The notes under the pieces: model-generated
What the model saw: only the letters and a program-made list of their open reading frames with translations
What the model was told of the DNA's origin: nothing
The model's database searches: none
Position numbers and translations under genes: made by a program
NCBI GenBank assembly: GCA_025210735.1
Contig: JAOARD010000071.1
Coordinates: forward strand, 1 to 64,000
DNA: 64,000 nt
Source: Bacteroidales bacterium
GTDB taxonomy: Bacteria; Bacteroidota; Bacteroidia; Bacteroidales; UBA6680
Direction of reading: 5' to 3'
Shown: positions 1 through 11,900 of the stretch, in pieces
Layout: each line of letters begins with the position of its first letter
How positions within the stretch are numbered: position 1 is the first letter of the stretch

Positions 1-266
1 GCAAGTGGTGTGCCTGTTAATACATTAAATGTTTTACTACAATCCTTACATTTGTATCGTTGAAGATCATTTCGTATTCCCCATTTATGCAATGACTTTG
101 ATTTACAGTGCGGACAGATTCTGCCAACCTCCGTTTCATCATTATTCAACATGTATGATACAAACTTTACCGAATCCCTTTTTTCTATAGCCTCTTTTAG
201 TCTTGAATAACTCTTTGCATCAAGATTGTTTACCGATTCTATAAACTTAACAATGTTCTGTGCCAT
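1..266 (-). CDS. IS1595-type transposase, N-terminal part (cut by window edge)
   Basis: Reading the - strand from the ATG at 266 gives a protein beginning MAQNIVKFIESV that runs off the window. It has a zinc ribbon (CPHC ... CKDC) followed by TFNVLTGTPLA, the hallmark N-terminus of IS1595/ISXO2-family transposases. The DDE-type catalytic core would lie outside the window, so it cannot be said whether the element is intact. A small hairpin (TTGTCT-ACGA-AGACAA, 281-296) lies just upstream of the start. The terminal inverted repeat of the element was not identified with confidence. The family call rests on the zinc ribbon and its flanking motif only. Confidence 0.75.
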   Translation of the reverse strand, partial: MAQNIVKFIESVNNLDAKSYSRLKEAIEKRDSVKFVSYMLNNDETEVGRICPHCKSKSLHKWGIRNDLQRYKCKDCSKTFNVLTGTPL

Positions 267-554
267 AACTACCTTTCTGATTGTCTACGAAGACAACAAA
301 ACTGAGGTTACATACTTAACGTAAACAGAACATTACTCCAACACCTAAACATCCAACCAACAACAGTAATTCTTAACTAAAGATTAATAACAACACTAAA
401 CTCTGTTCTATATCGTGTTAATCTAATGAATACGCCTCTTTACATAAAAAATGAGGGTGTACACCTATTTGTTGAGAACCACTTACTGTGTAAAATTGAG
501 GTGTCCGAAAAGCGGATTAACTATTATTAAACAAAATCTAAAAATCAAGTAGTT

Positions 555-3500
555 ATGAGAAAAATGTATACCTTGTTGGTGTTTATGACTCTCTGTTTAG
601 TCTCCAAAGCTCAGTTTGTTGAGGTTGGTAGCGGTAACGAGAGTGTAAACCAACCGGCTTATACAAGTTGGAATTACTCTTACGCTTCAATGTTGTACAA
701 ATCTGACGAGATTGGTGGAGCTAAGAAGATTATTAAGATCTCATTCAATAACAATGTAGAGGATCTTAATCAGTGGGGAGCCGGATTTGAACTTACAAAT
801 CAGAAGTTGTGGATTAAGCATACATCTGATGACCATTTTGAGAAGGTAAATGCATCGCAGTATGCATATGAAAATCCTGAGAGTGATGGTAGTGGATACA
901 CCCTTGTTTGGGAAGGATCTTATAGCTATGGTGCTTTAGGATGGATGGAAATCACACTTAATACCCCTTTTGATTATAACGGAACCGATAATATTATTTT
1001 ACACTGGGAAAATGCTCATGGAGATCAGAAAACCTCTATGAAGTTTGCCGGAACAAAGATGGGCGATAAGTGCATGGTAAAAAGCTGGGGTTCTGACGGT
1101 GCTGTACCACAGACACCAGGTTACATGTATTTTGAAAATACAAGAGTGAATGCTCGTTTTTATTATGAGGCTGCTCCTGGAGTACCTGCTACACCGGAAA
1201 TTACATTGCCTTTATCAGGTGCTATTAAGCAGGATCTTTATCCTGAGTTTGAGTTTAAGCTAGGAGCAAATACAACAAAATACGATGTATTTCTTGGTAC
1301 TGACGAGAATAACCTTGCAAAGGTAGCTACAGATGTTCCTGTATCGGCTATAGGTAACTATAAATATAAGGTAACATCTGTACTTGATGCTAATGCAAAG
1401 TACTTTTTTCAGATTGAGGCAAAGAACGATACAAAATCATCTTTAAGCCCAAAGCAGAGTTTTACAACAGAAGAGATTGTAACAACATTCCCTTGGACAT
1501 GTGATTTTGAAGACTATTGGACAAGTAATGTAGATCCTGATCATCCACAGAATTACAACTCAATTATTAATACAAACTTTCCGGATCAGACACCGTGGGC
1601 TTTTGATCAGGGATGGAATGCATTAGAATCTGCAGATAATGTATATGCAGGAAATTGGTCTGCTAAGTGCAATGCGTATAATAAAGGCGAATACTCTTTA
1701 AGAACACCAAGATTGAAACTAGAGGGAGCTAAAGCTCTTAAATTCTGGTGGAGAAATGGTTATATATTGCCTCAGAATTCTGGTTCAAAAGCAGGAAACA
1801 GAGGTTTTAATAAAAACTATGTTGAGATAACTACTGATGGTGGAGAGAACTGGACAGAACTACTTGTTCTTACACCAACTGAGAAGATGACAGAATACAA
1901 GTTTGAGTTTGCTGACCTGTCTGCGTACACTGGCGACGATGTATATATTCGTTGGAGATGTGTTGAGGATGCTGATTACGAGGCAAACAATTTCTGGCTT
2001 GACAATATTGAGATTAGCGATAATGACGGAAGTGGAACAATAGAGATTAAAGAGGATGCTATTAACTTTACAGATTCATATGTTGGTGCAGAGCTATCTC
2101 TTGATATTGAGATAACAAACATAGGAACATCAAATATTGTTATTGACGGAGCTACTATAGCAGCACCATTCTCATGTGACTCTAAAGTTACTATTGAACC
2201 ATCAAAAACAAGTAGTGTTATAGTTAAGTTTAAGCCGGTAGCAGCAGGTGATTTCTCAGAGAAACTTGTTCTAAATGCAGGATCAGCTCAGGGAGAGAAG
2301 GAGGTTAATGTAACAGGTAAAGCTTTAGAATGTCTTACTGAGTTCTTTGAAGGATTTGATAAGAGCAGAGAGATTCCTGAGGGATGGACAGCTATGGAGT
2401 CTTCATTAGCAAACCATATTGTACACAATATTTGGACAGTAAACTACACTTCAGATGTGTATTCTCCTGCAAATGCGCTTAAGATGAACAGAATAAACTC
2501 TAAAGATACTGAAGAGCCTGTTATTCTTTCAACCCCTGGTGTTACTAATTTTAAAAACAATAGCCTGTCTTTTTATGCAAAGAAAGCGGCAGATTCATAT
2601 ACTCTTACTCTTATTGTAGGAACAATGTCAGATCCTAATAATCCAAAAACATTTGTGGCATTAAAGACTATTGATCTTACTCCTGATTATGAGAAATACA
2701 CAGTTAAGTTTAAACCAAATACTAAAGGTCCTCATATTGCATTTAAGTACGGTACATATGCACCTGTAGATCCATTCCCATTTGCATCAATGCGTATTGA
2801 TAATATATCATGGGAGCCTGAAAGACCAATGCCTTTATGTCCGGTTATTGTATCTCCTGTAGATGGAGCTAAGGATATAGATACTTACAGACCTATAGAG
2901 TTAAGATGGTCGGCAGGAAGTGCAAATACAAATGGTTATAAGGTTACCGTTGGTACAAACGACGAAGGAAACAATATTGAGAAGCTTCTTGAATTAGGCG
3001 CTGATAAATATAAATATACATTTACCAATGATCTTGGATATAGTCAAAAGGTTACATGGCAGGTTATCGCCTTTAATGAAAAAGGAGAAAGCGAAAACTG
3101 TCCGGTAAATACATTTACAACAATGGCAGATCCAGAGGTAACAGAGTATCCATATATTGTAGATTTCGAAAATACAGTTGACTATAGTGGACGTCATGAT
3201 GTACCTCTTGGAATGTCACTTGAAGATGCGAATGGTAACGGACGTAACTGGGATATGGTAACAACACCACCTGCAAAACCAGGTCTTACTCATAATAACT
3301 CAAAAGGGGCATTAGCTAATGAGGATTTCGGTTATAAAGCTAAGGACGATTGGTTCTTTACTGCTCCGTTAAGACTTAAAGCAAGTGCTACATATAACTA
3401 TGAGTTCTTTATATATACAATGCTTGACCTTGCAACAAACGCTGTATATCACGAGGAGATGGAAGTATGGATTGGTAAAGACAAAAATTCAGCTGCTATG

Positions 3501-4223
3501 ACAACAAAACTTGCATATGCAGATGTAAACGACTATAAAGAGTGGAAGAAGTATACAAAAGACTTTACTGTAGATGAAGATGGAGTGTACTATATTGGTT
3601 TCCATGCAATAAGTGCTCCACAACAGTATGTTCTACTATTTGATGATCTTAAAATTACAGAGACTATAACAGCTACAGATAATGCTCCAAAGGTTCTTAA
3701 AGACATTGAAGCAATTGATGTTCAGACAAACGCAACACCTGTAACAAAAGATCTAAGTTCATACTTTACAGATCCTGATGGCGATGCTCTTACATACTCT
3801 GTTGAGAGTAATACAAATACAGAGCTTGTTACAACAGACATTCAGGGTAGCAATCTTACAGTATCATTTATTAAGGATAAATCAGGTGATGCAGTACTAA
3901 CAGTAAAAGCAACTGCAAATGGTAAATCTGTTACTGCTCCTGTTAATGTAAAAGTTAATGGAACTATATCATCAATTTACGATGCTGATTTAGCAGGAAT
4001 ATCACTTTATCCTAACCCTGCATCAGAGACAATAAATATTACTGTTTCAGATTCTGATCTTTACAATATTAAAGTATACAGTATTGCCGGTAAGTTAGTA
4101 TACACATCTAACGAAGCATCAAACAATACAACAATTGATGTGTCAGAGTGGGAGAGAGGACTATATCTTGCTAAGATAGAGAAGAGAGGACAATCATATA
4201 CAATTAAAATTTTAGTTAAGTAA
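555..4223 (+). CDS. Large T9SS-secreted multidomain protein with choice-of-anchor J domains
   Basis: This 1222-aa protein starts with a signal peptide (about residues 1-19, ending SKAQ). By eye the order is: a beta-rich N-terminal region (20-205), an Fn3-like domain (about 210-305), a choice-of-anchor J/MAM-like domain (about 310-490, opening FPWTCDFEDYW), an anchor-D-like Ig domain (495-595), a second J-type domain (596-758), an Fn3-like domain (765-855), a third J domain (862-1035), a cadherin-like domain with YFTDPDGDALTY (1044-1135), and a T9SS type A sorting domain from about 1145 (ISLYPNPASETINI, ending KILVK). It should cross the outer membrane by T9SS and be released or anchored at the surface. 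No catalytic domain is recognised; binding or adhesion is inferred. A perfect hairpin terminator follows, so it is probably monocistronic. Confidence 0.85.
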   Translation: MRKMYTLLVFMTLCLVSKAQFVEVGSGNESVNQPAYTSWNYSYASMLYKSDEIGGAKKIIKISFNNNVEDLNQWGAGFELTNQKLWIKHTSDDHFEKVNASQYAYENPESDGSGYTLVWEGSYSYGALGWMEITLNTPFDYNGTDNIILHWENAHGDQKTSMKFAGTKMGDKCMVKSWGSDGAVPQTPGYMYFENTRVNARFYYEAAPGVPATPEITLPLSGAIKQDLYPEFEFKLGANTTKYDVFLGTDENNLAKVATDVPVSAIGNYKYKVTSVLDANAKYFFQIEAKNDTKSSLSPKQSFTTEEIVTTFPWTCDFEDYWTSNVDPDHPQNYNSIINTNFPDQTPWAFDQGWNALESADNVYAGNWSAKCNAYNKGEYSLRTPRLKLEGAKALKFWWRNGYILPQNSGSKAGNRGFNKNYVEITTDGGENWTELLVLTPTEKMTEYKFEFADLSAYTGDDVYIRWRCVEDADYEANNFWLDNIEISDNDGSGTIEIKEDAINFTDSYVGAELSLDIEITNIGTSNIVIDGATIAAPFSCDSKVTIEPSKTSSVIVKFKPVAAGDFSEKLVLNAGSAQGEKEVNVTGKALECLTEFFEGFDKSREIPEGWTAMESSLANHIVHNIWTVNYTSDVYSPANALKMNRINSKDTEEPVILSTPGVTNFKNNSLSFYAKKAADSYTLTLIVGTMSDPNNPKTFVALKTIDLTPDYEKYTVKFKPNTKGPHIAFKYGTYAPVDPFPFASMRIDNISWEPERPMPLCPVIVSPVDGAKDIDTYRPIELRWSAGSANTNGYKVTVGTNDEGNNIEKLLELGADKYKYTFTNDLGYSQKVTWQVIAFNEKGESENCPVNTFTTMADPEVTEYPYIVDFENTVDYSGRHDVPLGMSLEDANGNGRNWDMVTTPPAKPGLTHNNSKGALANEDFGYKAKDDWFFTAPLRLKASATYNYEFFIYTMLDLATNAVYHEEMEVWIGKDKNSAAMTTKLAYADVNDYKEWKKYTKDFTVDEDGVYYIGFHAISAPQQYVLLFDDLKITETITATDNAPKVLKDIEAIDVQTNATPVTKDLSSYFTDPDGDALTYSVESNTNTELVTTDIQGSNLTVSFIKDKSGDAVLTVKATANGKSVTAPVNVKVNGTISSIYDADLAGISLYPNPASETINITVSDSDLYNIKVYSIAGKLVYTSNEASNNTTIDVSEWERGLYLAKIEKRGQSYTIKILVK

Positions 4224-4237
4224 TCTAATTAATTAAC

Positions 4238-4265
4238 AACGACCTGTACTTAAATACAGGTCGTT
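4238..4265 (+). terminator. Hairpin terminator after the first T9SS protein
   Basis: A perfect 11-bp stem (AACGACCTGTA / TACAGGTCGTT) encloses a 6-nt loop. It lies between the stop codon at 4223 and the next start at 4279. The U-tract is weak. Confidence 0.75.
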
Positions 4266-4278
4266 ATTACAAATTATT

Positions 4279-7200
4279 ATGCAAAAAATATTATTATTTA
4301 TTATAGGAATAATGTTTGCTGGTTATGCTTTTGGAACAGATTACTGTCCGGCAACAGCAAAATATTCTGATTGGGAGTATATTGCCGAGGTACGTTTAGG
4401 TAATATACACAACAAATCAGGCAGCGAGAAATATCAGAATTTTACTGGTCTTGGAGATGTAATTATTTATAAAAACGAAGGGCTTCCTTTTGAGATTATA
4501 ACAAAAAAATACAGTAGTGCCGACAGACTTGAGGTATATATTGATTATAACCAGAACGGTACATTTGAGGTTGATGAGCTTGTTCCTGTAACATTCACAG
4601 GAGTAAACAGTCTTGACGGAACAGTTAATACAAAACTTATTATACCTGATGAAAAACCACTTGTTAAAACAAGAATGAGAATCGTATTATACGATTCGTC
4701 AAGTGATTACTCTGGTCTTACCGGAGGATGTGGAGAGTTTGAATATGGAGAGGTTGAGGATTATACAATTGATATAAGAAAGATTGAGACCGCTCCTGAG
4801 ACAGATTTTTTAGCAAATGTCACTTCCATATTTTCGGGCGGGATCGTCAGATTTACAGATAACACAACTCTGGCTCCTACCGCATGGCAGTGGCAAATCA
4901 CCCCGAATACATATGAGTTTATCGAAGGTACTGATGCAACAACAAGAAATCCTGTAGTTAAATTTAACGAGCCAGGAAAATACTCTATACAACTTACTTC
5001 TTCAAATGCATACGGATCAAAAGTACTTAAGAAAGATGACTATATTGTTGTAAGAGGATATAGTGCACCAAAACAGCTTGAAGGAAAAGCAGAAGGTACT
5101 CACGTTGAGCTTTCATGGCTTAAGCCAAATGTACCGGGAATGATAGCATACAATAACGATCTTCACTCTTGTTTCTCTGTTGTATATGCTAAGCCACGTC
5201 GTGGAGTACTGTTTACACCAGAAAAACTTAACTTCTCATTCCCTGTATCAATTGATAAATTAACAGCAGGATTCTACTACTCATCAAATAACCCATGGCC
5301 AGATACCAAATATAAATTCAAGATATTCAATGCAAACACAAATGCGTTGATTTATGAATCAGATTATCTTGAGGCAGTACATGCACAAGAAAATGTACAT
5401 GAGTTAAGTTCAGTACTTGTAATAAATGAACCATTTATTGTTGCTGTTGAGCCAAAAGATGAGAGCGGAATGCCATCTAACCTTGCAAAATCAGTTGATG
5501 CAGAAATGTGTAACACATATGTATTTGACGAATCTGACAGCAAATGGAAACTACTTGCTGAGAATGGTAAAGGTTACGAACTATTTGTACGTGTAGGAGT
5601 AACACACGATGTTGAAGCTACAGCACCTGCTACAGGAGATAAATTCTCATCTAAATATGTTAGCGATGACTCTGTTGAGATTGAAGGAGTAATGCGTAAC
5701 GTAAATGTTAAAGGAGTAGTAAGTGCAGAGAATGCAACACTTAAAGGATACAAAGTATTCAGAAACGATACTGAGGTAGCTGTTATTAATGATCCTTCAA
5801 AAGACAGTTATGTAGATCGTGGTCTTGCAAACGGAGATTACAACTACTATGTAAAAGCAGTGTTCTCAAATGATGCTACATCGCCAAAATCAAATGCAGT
5901 AGACGTAACTGTTGATAATACAAACCCGGAGATTCAGGTAACAATTGGAACAACAGATTTCCTTACCGGATCAAATTACAGTTTTCCATCAAATGTTGAT
6001 ATTAACGGAACACGCGATATTGATGTAACAATAACTAACGAAGGAGTAAATACACTTGATCTGTCAAGCGTAAAACTTGTTGGTGAGGGTGAGTTTACAA
6101 TCCAGAATACACCTGCAACAACACTTAATGGAGGAGAAACTACTACTGTAACTGTACGTTTTGCACCAACAAAAGAAGGTCCGCAAACAACAGTTCTTAC
6201 AATAGCAAATAACGATAATAACGAGAACCCTTTCACTCTTAATATTAAAGCTGTAGGAGGTCTTGACCGTTGGACATGGATGGTTTATCTGTACGAAGAT
6301 GGAACAGGTCTTGACGGTATTAAAGACTTTAACGAGTGGGAGATAAACGGATCAATACAAGGTGAAATAAACTATCTTGTATGTTTTGATGCTAATGATG
6401 ACGCTAAAGATGGTTATTGGTTAGTTAAGAAAGATAAGGATGGAATGAACCGTACACTTGTATCTGAAAAGCTTGTAAGCTTTAGTAAAGATCCGCATAT
6501 GTCAGATCCTACAGTTCTTGATAACTTTATGACATGGGCTAAAGATAACTATCCAGCACAGCACTACGGATTAACACTATGGGATCATGGTGATGGAATC
6601 TTTAAACGTTCTAAAGAGGAAAAGAGCATTACAAAAGGATTTGTTGGAAGCATGAAACTTTGGGAACTGGAAACAGTTTGTAAGAAGTTTACTGCTGCTG
6701 TTGGTAAACCTATTGATATCATTGGTTTTGATGTTTGTCTGTTAGGACAGATTGAGACGGCTTACCAGATGAAAGATGTAGCAAAATATGTAATTGCTTC
6801 AGAGCTTACAGAACCGGGTGATGGTTGGGATTACGACAGAGGATTCAGACGTCTTAATGAAGACTCTTCGTTACCAGCAGTTGAGCTTGCAAAAGACATC
6901 TGTAACACATTTACAGATGCTTATAAACCAGGTGGAGCTTCGTACCCAACAGGATCAACACAAGCTGTAATATCAATTGATGAGCTTACAAACTCACTTA
7001 TGCCTAAACTTAATGAGTTTAGCGAGGAATTAGTTGTTGCTGTAAGAAAGTACTTCTCAAGTATTGAGTACAACAGAACAAAATCTTGGCACGCAGTAGA
7101 TTCAGGAGGAGAGAAAAACCCTGATCACAAAGATCTTGGACACTTCCTTAAGAATCTTATTGCAGATACTGAGTTACCACAGGCATTAAAAGATAAAGCA

Positions 7201-8871
7201 GCAGAAGTACTTGTAGAGTACGAAAAAGCAGTTGTTGTTAACGGATATACTGGTACTGAGAATAAGAACAGTACAGGTATGAAGATATGGATGCCTAAGA
7301 AATATACAAAGGCAGGAACTGCACATACGTATTACAGTAAACCTGATAAGTATGTTAAGTTTGGTGAGACTAAATGGGTTGAGTTCCTTAAAGAGTATGA
7401 GAACCCAACACCTGTAGAGGCTCCTGTTGCAGATTTTACAATAAGTAAAACTAAGGTTAACGTTGGTGAGATTATAACACTAAAAGATATGTCGTCAAAT
7501 GTTCCTACCTCATTTGAGTGGACAATTACTCCTGAGAAAGGATATGAGTTTGTAACAACAAACGGAAAAACTCAGTCACAGACTGATGTTAAATTCTCAT
7601 CAACGGGTGTATATACTATAAAGCTTAAGGTTTCTAATAACATTGGCGAAGCAGAGTTAATAAAAGAGGATGTAATTAATGTTGTTCATCCACAGGCTAT
7701 ATCACCAGCTAACCTTACAGGAAAGCAGGAGAAAGCTGATATTATTCTTAACTGGATGGCAGAAGCAACCTTCTCTTCAGACGATTTTGAGAGCTATCCT
7801 GTATTTAGCCTTGCATTCGGACCATGGAAGCAGGTTGACCGTGATGGAGCAAAAACATTCGGATCACAAAACAACACTTGGGAGAATCAGGGATATGTAG
7901 GATCATTTATGGTATTTGACTTCTCAAAAACTACACCACCAATGATCGAAAATTGGCAGGCTCCTTCAGGAAAGAATATACTTACATGTTGGGGTGCTGA
8001 TGGTAAAGCAAACGACGACTGGTTAATCTCGCCTAAGGTAACTGTAAAAGATGGTGACTTCCTTAACTTTGCAGCTGCTTCAGTAACTGAGAAGTATGGT
8101 CTTGAAAGAATTAAGGTTGGTATATCTACGACTGGTAACGATCCTGATGACTTTACAATAATCTCAGATGGTGAATATATTGAGCTTCCAATAAAATGGA
8201 CACAATACTCATTTGACCTTGCTGACTATGTAGGAAAAGATATATACTTTACTATTAATGTTGTATCAAATAATGCATGGGTTGCCCTGTTTGATGATAT
8301 AAATGTTGGAGCAAAACCTGAAGCTCAGACAAAAGATATGATAAAAGTATCTGTTGATGGTAAGAGATCAAGAATTAAGTTCCCATATGCAGAAGAGGCT
8401 CCAAAAGCTACACTTAAGGGATATAAAGTGTACAGAAACAATGAGGAGATAGCTACTACTGCTGCTGATGCACTTACATACACAGACAAAACAGCTGAGG
8501 TTGGCGAACTTAACTACAGCGTAAGAAGTGTATATGAGATTAAAGGAGAAGAGGTTCTTTCAGGACTATCAAACATACTTAGTATTACAAAAACTAAATA
8601 TACTGAGCCTGATGGACCAAGTAACGATATTAAAACACTTGAAGAACTGGGATTGATACTTTATCCAAACCCATCTAATGGTGAGTTTACCATTAATTCA
8701 GAAAATGTTATTAATGGCACGGTAAGAGTATTTAGTATCGAAGGACAACTAATTCTTCAGAAAGAATTTAACTCAAACAGAGTTACTGTTAGAGGTCTTA
8801 ATAGCGGAATGTATATTGTTAAAGTTGATTCTGATGATGACTCAGCATCTGTTAAGCTTATTGTTAAATAA
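4279..8871 (+). CDS. T9SS-secreted clostripain-family (C11) cysteine peptidase
   Basis: This 1530-aa exported protein has a signal peptide (1-19). In order it shows a GEVED domain (about 88-166, with YIDYNQNG and the namesake GEVEDYTIDI), a PKD-like domain (173-258), an anchor/Fn3 stretch (264-540), a choice-of-anchor D Ig domain (550-655), a peptidase C11 domain (about 661-1040), a second PKD domain (1050-1130), a J/MAM-like domain (1168-1345), an Fn3-like segment and a T9SS sorting domain (about 1455-1530, LILYPNPSNGEF). The C11 domain opens with WTWMVYLYEDG. The expected catalytic pair is His770 in LTLWDHGDG and Cys820 in GFDVCLLGQIE, so the dyad is intact. Clostripain and gingipain share this caspase-like fold; substrate specificity cannot be read from sequence. 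Secretion and proteolysis are strongly supported; the biological target is unknown. Confidence 0.88.
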   Translation: MQKILLFIIGIMFAGYAFGTDYCPATAKYSDWEYIAEVRLGNIHNKSGSEKYQNFTGLGDVIIYKNEGLPFEIITKKYSSADRLEVYIDYNQNGTFEVDELVPVTFTGVNSLDGTVNTKLIIPDEKPLVKTRMRIVLYDSSSDYSGLTGGCGEFEYGEVEDYTIDIRKIETAPETDFLANVTSIFSGGIVRFTDNTTLAPTAWQWQITPNTYEFIEGTDATTRNPVVKFNEPGKYSIQLTSSNAYGSKVLKKDDYIVVRGYSAPKQLEGKAEGTHVELSWLKPNVPGMIAYNNDLHSCFSVVYAKPRRGVLFTPEKLNFSFPVSIDKLTAGFYYSSNNPWPDTKYKFKIFNANTNALIYESDYLEAVHAQENVHELSSVLVINEPFIVAVEPKDESGMPSNLAKSVDAEMCNTYVFDESDSKWKLLAENGKGYELFVRVGVTHDVEATAPATGDKFSSKYVSDDSVEIEGVMRNVNVKGVVSAENATLKGYKVFRNDTEVAVINDPSKDSYVDRGLANGDYNYYVKAVFSNDATSPKSNAVDVTVDNTNPEIQVTIGTTDFLTGSNYSFPSNVDINGTRDIDVTITNEGVNTLDLSSVKLVGEGEFTIQNTPATTLNGGETTTVTVRFAPTKEGPQTTVLTIANNDNNENPFTLNIKAVGGLDRWTWMVYLYEDGTGLDGIKDFNEWEINGSIQGEINYLVCFDANDDAKDGYWLVKKDKDGMNRTLVSEKLVSFSKDPHMSDPTVLDNFMTWAKDNYPAQHYGLTLWDHGDGIFKRSKEEKSITKGFVGSMKLWELETVCKKFTAAVGKPIDIIGFDVCLLGQIETAYQMKDVAKYVIASELTEPGDGWDYDRGFRRLNEDSSLPAVELAKDICNTFTDAYKPGGASYPTGSTQAVISIDELTNSLMPKLNEFSEELVVAVRKYFSSIEYNRTKSWHAVDSGGEKNPDHKDLGHFLKNLIADTELPQALKDKAAEVLVEYEKAVVVNGYTGTENKNSTGMKIWMPKKYTKAGTAHTYYSKPDKYVKFGETKWVEFLKEYENPTPVEAPVADFTISKTKVNVGEIITLKDMSSNVPTSFEWTITPEKGYEFVTTNGKTQSQTDVKFSSTGVYTIKLKVSNNIGEAELIKEDVINVVHPQAISPANLTGKQEKADIILNWMAEATFSSDDFESYPVFSLAFGPWKQVDRDGAKTFGSQNNTWENQGYVGSFMVFDFSKTTPPMIENWQAPSGKNILTCWGADGKANDDWLISPKVTVKDGDFLNFAAASVTEKYGLERIKVGISTTGNDPDDFTIISDGEYIELPIKWTQYSFDLADYVGKDIYFTINVVSNNAWVALFDDINVGAKPEAQTKDMIKVSVDGKRSRIKFPYAEEAPKATLKGYKVYRNNEEIATTAADALTYTDKTAEVGELNYSVRSVYEIKGEEVLSGLSNILSITKTKYTEPDGPSNDIKTLEELGLILYPNPSNGEFTINSENVINGTVRVFSIEGQLILQKEFNSNRVTVRGLNSGMYIVKVDSDDDSASVKLIVK

Positions 8872-8883
8872 TTGAGTAGTTTC

Positions 8884-8916
8884 TACAGACAGGCTATATG
8901 CCTGTCTGTATTTTTT
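8884..8916 (+). terminator. Rho-independent terminator after the C11 peptidase gene
   Basis: A perfect 11-bp stem (TACAGACAGGC / GCCTGTCTGTA) with a 5-nt loop is followed directly by six T. Confidence 0.92.
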
Positions 8917-8983
8917 ATATCTCAGAACTTTATGAAACATAAGACTATATATACCTAATAATAAACCAAAAAATCTAGAACAA

Positions 8984-11900
8984 ATGAGAAAGTTTTACAA
9001 ACTACTCCGTGAACTTTTTATAGTCACGGCACTATGTTCTGTTTTACCTTTAACGGGACTGTCGCAAACAGTACTCCAAGAGGGGTTCGAAACAGGATAT
9101 AATAACTATGCAGCACTTAGTGCACCATGGAGTACCTCTGAGAGTTACAAATGGTTAGTGCTGAAAAACAGTACGTACGATACCAAAAGAGCACATTCTG
9201 GTAATTGGTTCGTATATCTTAAAAAATCAAGTACTACCTGGATGTTCAGAGAGGTAACACTTGAAGCAGGAAAAACATACAAATTGTCATTATGGGCTAA
9301 TCAATCTGCTCTTGCCGGAGTTAATCTTACAGCAGCAATTGGTACAGCTGCAAATGAAGCGGCAATGACAACAAATATTATTCCGTCAACCAGTATCTCA
9401 AGGAATTTTAAGAATATAACAGGAACATATACTGCTGCATCTGACGGAACTTATTACATTGGAATTAAGGGTGAGGTGCCATTAGCATCTGAGTACCTTG
9501 TTATAGATGATATTAAACTGGCAGTACAATATGATAACGATTTGGCTGTTGACAAAGTATCAGTAAAAGAGTTGGTTGTAGCAGGTCAGCAGACAGACAT
9601 TACTGCCACAATTGAGAATGCAGGATCAACAGATAAAACTAATGTGGATGTTGTATTTAAGGTAAACAACACTGTAATAGCCACTAAAAATATAGCCTCT
9701 CTTACAGCAGGAGAGAAGATTGAAGTAACTGCACCATACACCGTAACAGAGGGTATTAATACTGTAAAGATAGAACTTCCTGCAGATGACTACACAGGTA
9801 ACGATAGTGCAGAAGGAACAATAAAAGGTATTCCTACAGGAACGCAATTTATGGGATTCGAAGATGAGGCTTTTCCTCCTCAAAAATGGGAAGTAGTAGG
9901 ATCTGATTTTAAACGCACTGTTGTTCCTGCTGAGATTCAGGAAGGCACTGGTGCTGCAAATATCGATAAATTCGGCAGATATACAGATGCTATGCTTATT
10001 ACACCAAAGGTTGTGGTAAATAGCAGTTCTGTATTTGCTTTCTATGCAAAATCAGCAGATCCATTCAATAAAATACAGGTACAATATTCAGAAGATAAAA
10101 CAAACTGGACAACTGTTGGCGATGAAATCATACTTACAGGCGAGTATAAACTGTATGAGATTGATATGTCAGTACTTGACGGTAATTACCATATTGCACT
10201 TAAATGTAATCCTACATCAACATCAAACTATTCATACAATAAACTAAGTATAGATAATATATATTTTCCGGAGCTATATGTAAGTAGCGAACCGGAGATA
10301 GCACTTTCTGATGCCGAGATTAATTTTAATACAATAGTTACTAATTCAGTGGTAGAGCAGACACTGAAAATCACAAACACCGGCGGTGCTCAACTTGACA
10401 TAACGGGCATAACAGTTGAGTCACCGTTTTCGGTAACATGGACAGGTTCAATTGCACCACAAGCAACTCAGGATATTAAGATATCAGTAAATGCTCCTAC
10501 AGCAGGTGATTATACCGGAACAATTACGGTAAATAGTAATGCCTCAACAGGAACAAATACGGCTACAGTAAAAGCTAAAGCAGTAGATCCTATAAATATG
10601 CCATATAATCAAAGCTTTGAGACAACAGTATCTGATTGGGATCTTGGCGGATGGTCAATAAACTCAAATCAGGTTGCAGAAGGAACCAAAGCAATAATGA
10701 CATACTCTAACAGCGATGCATTAATATCGCCATGGATTAAACTTAATTCAGCTAATCCACGTATTGCATTCTCTGCTGTAGCCCCTAAAGAGCTTAAGCT
10801 TGAGATTACAGAAGATGGAACAAACTATACAGAATTATGGAAAGGTACACAACTTGCTGAGTACGACAGATTCATCATATCTCTTAAATCATATGCAAAT
10901 AAGAGTGTACGTTTAAGATTCTCTTCAAGTGCAATGCAGAACTACTCTACTACATACCTGGATTTTATTGTAATTGAGGATACACCAAGTACCCCAATAT
11001 ATAAATGTTCTGTAGTGTCAATGGATTTTGGTGTTACACTACTTGGTGAGAGTAAAACAAAGAGTGTTGTAATATCTAACCTTGGAGCCGATGGACTTAA
11101 CATTAAAAGCATTACTATTGAAGGTACAGGAAACGGATTTAGCCTTTCTGCTATTACACTTCCGGCAATACTAAATGCAAATGAGAAGCTTGCATTTGAT
11201 GTTACATTTGCACCTGCTAAAGTAGGTGATGTTACAGATAATCTTATTGTAACACTTAATGATGATACAAAGCATACGTATGCACTTACTGGTAAAGGGT
11301 TTGATTCTGAACTAAAAACATTACCATATTCAGAGAATTTTGATTCATATGAGATATCAGAGATGCCTGCCGGATGGAATAAGATTGTAAATGCAACATC
11401 ATCAATGGCAGAGGTAAAACTTACAAATGCAGGAAGCTATGTAAGCTCATTGCCAAATGCACTTAAACTATATGGTGCAGGAAGTACTAACTCTGATATT
11501 ATGGCTATTATGCCTAAAACAAAGATAGACTACTCAGGAACAGAGCTGTCATTTAAAGCAAGTGGTGGATCTATAGATCTTGGTATAGGATATGTTACTG
11601 ATGTTGCAGATGCATCAACATACACAGAACTGAAATCTGTTACACTTGAGTATGCTTATAAAGATTACACTGTTAAGTTGCCGGATATGACAATTACCGG
11701 AGATTATTACCTTGTGTTCAAGAATAAGAGTTCTAATACATATTCATCGGTATACATTGATGATGTTAACTGGGCAGCAGATACAAAAGCTCCAGAAGTA
11801 ACGTTTATCCCTGCAAATGAAGCTAATGATGCAAACCCTGTATCGCCAATAACTATTGATTTTGATGAGGCTGTTTATAATGCTTCAGGAAATGTACTTG

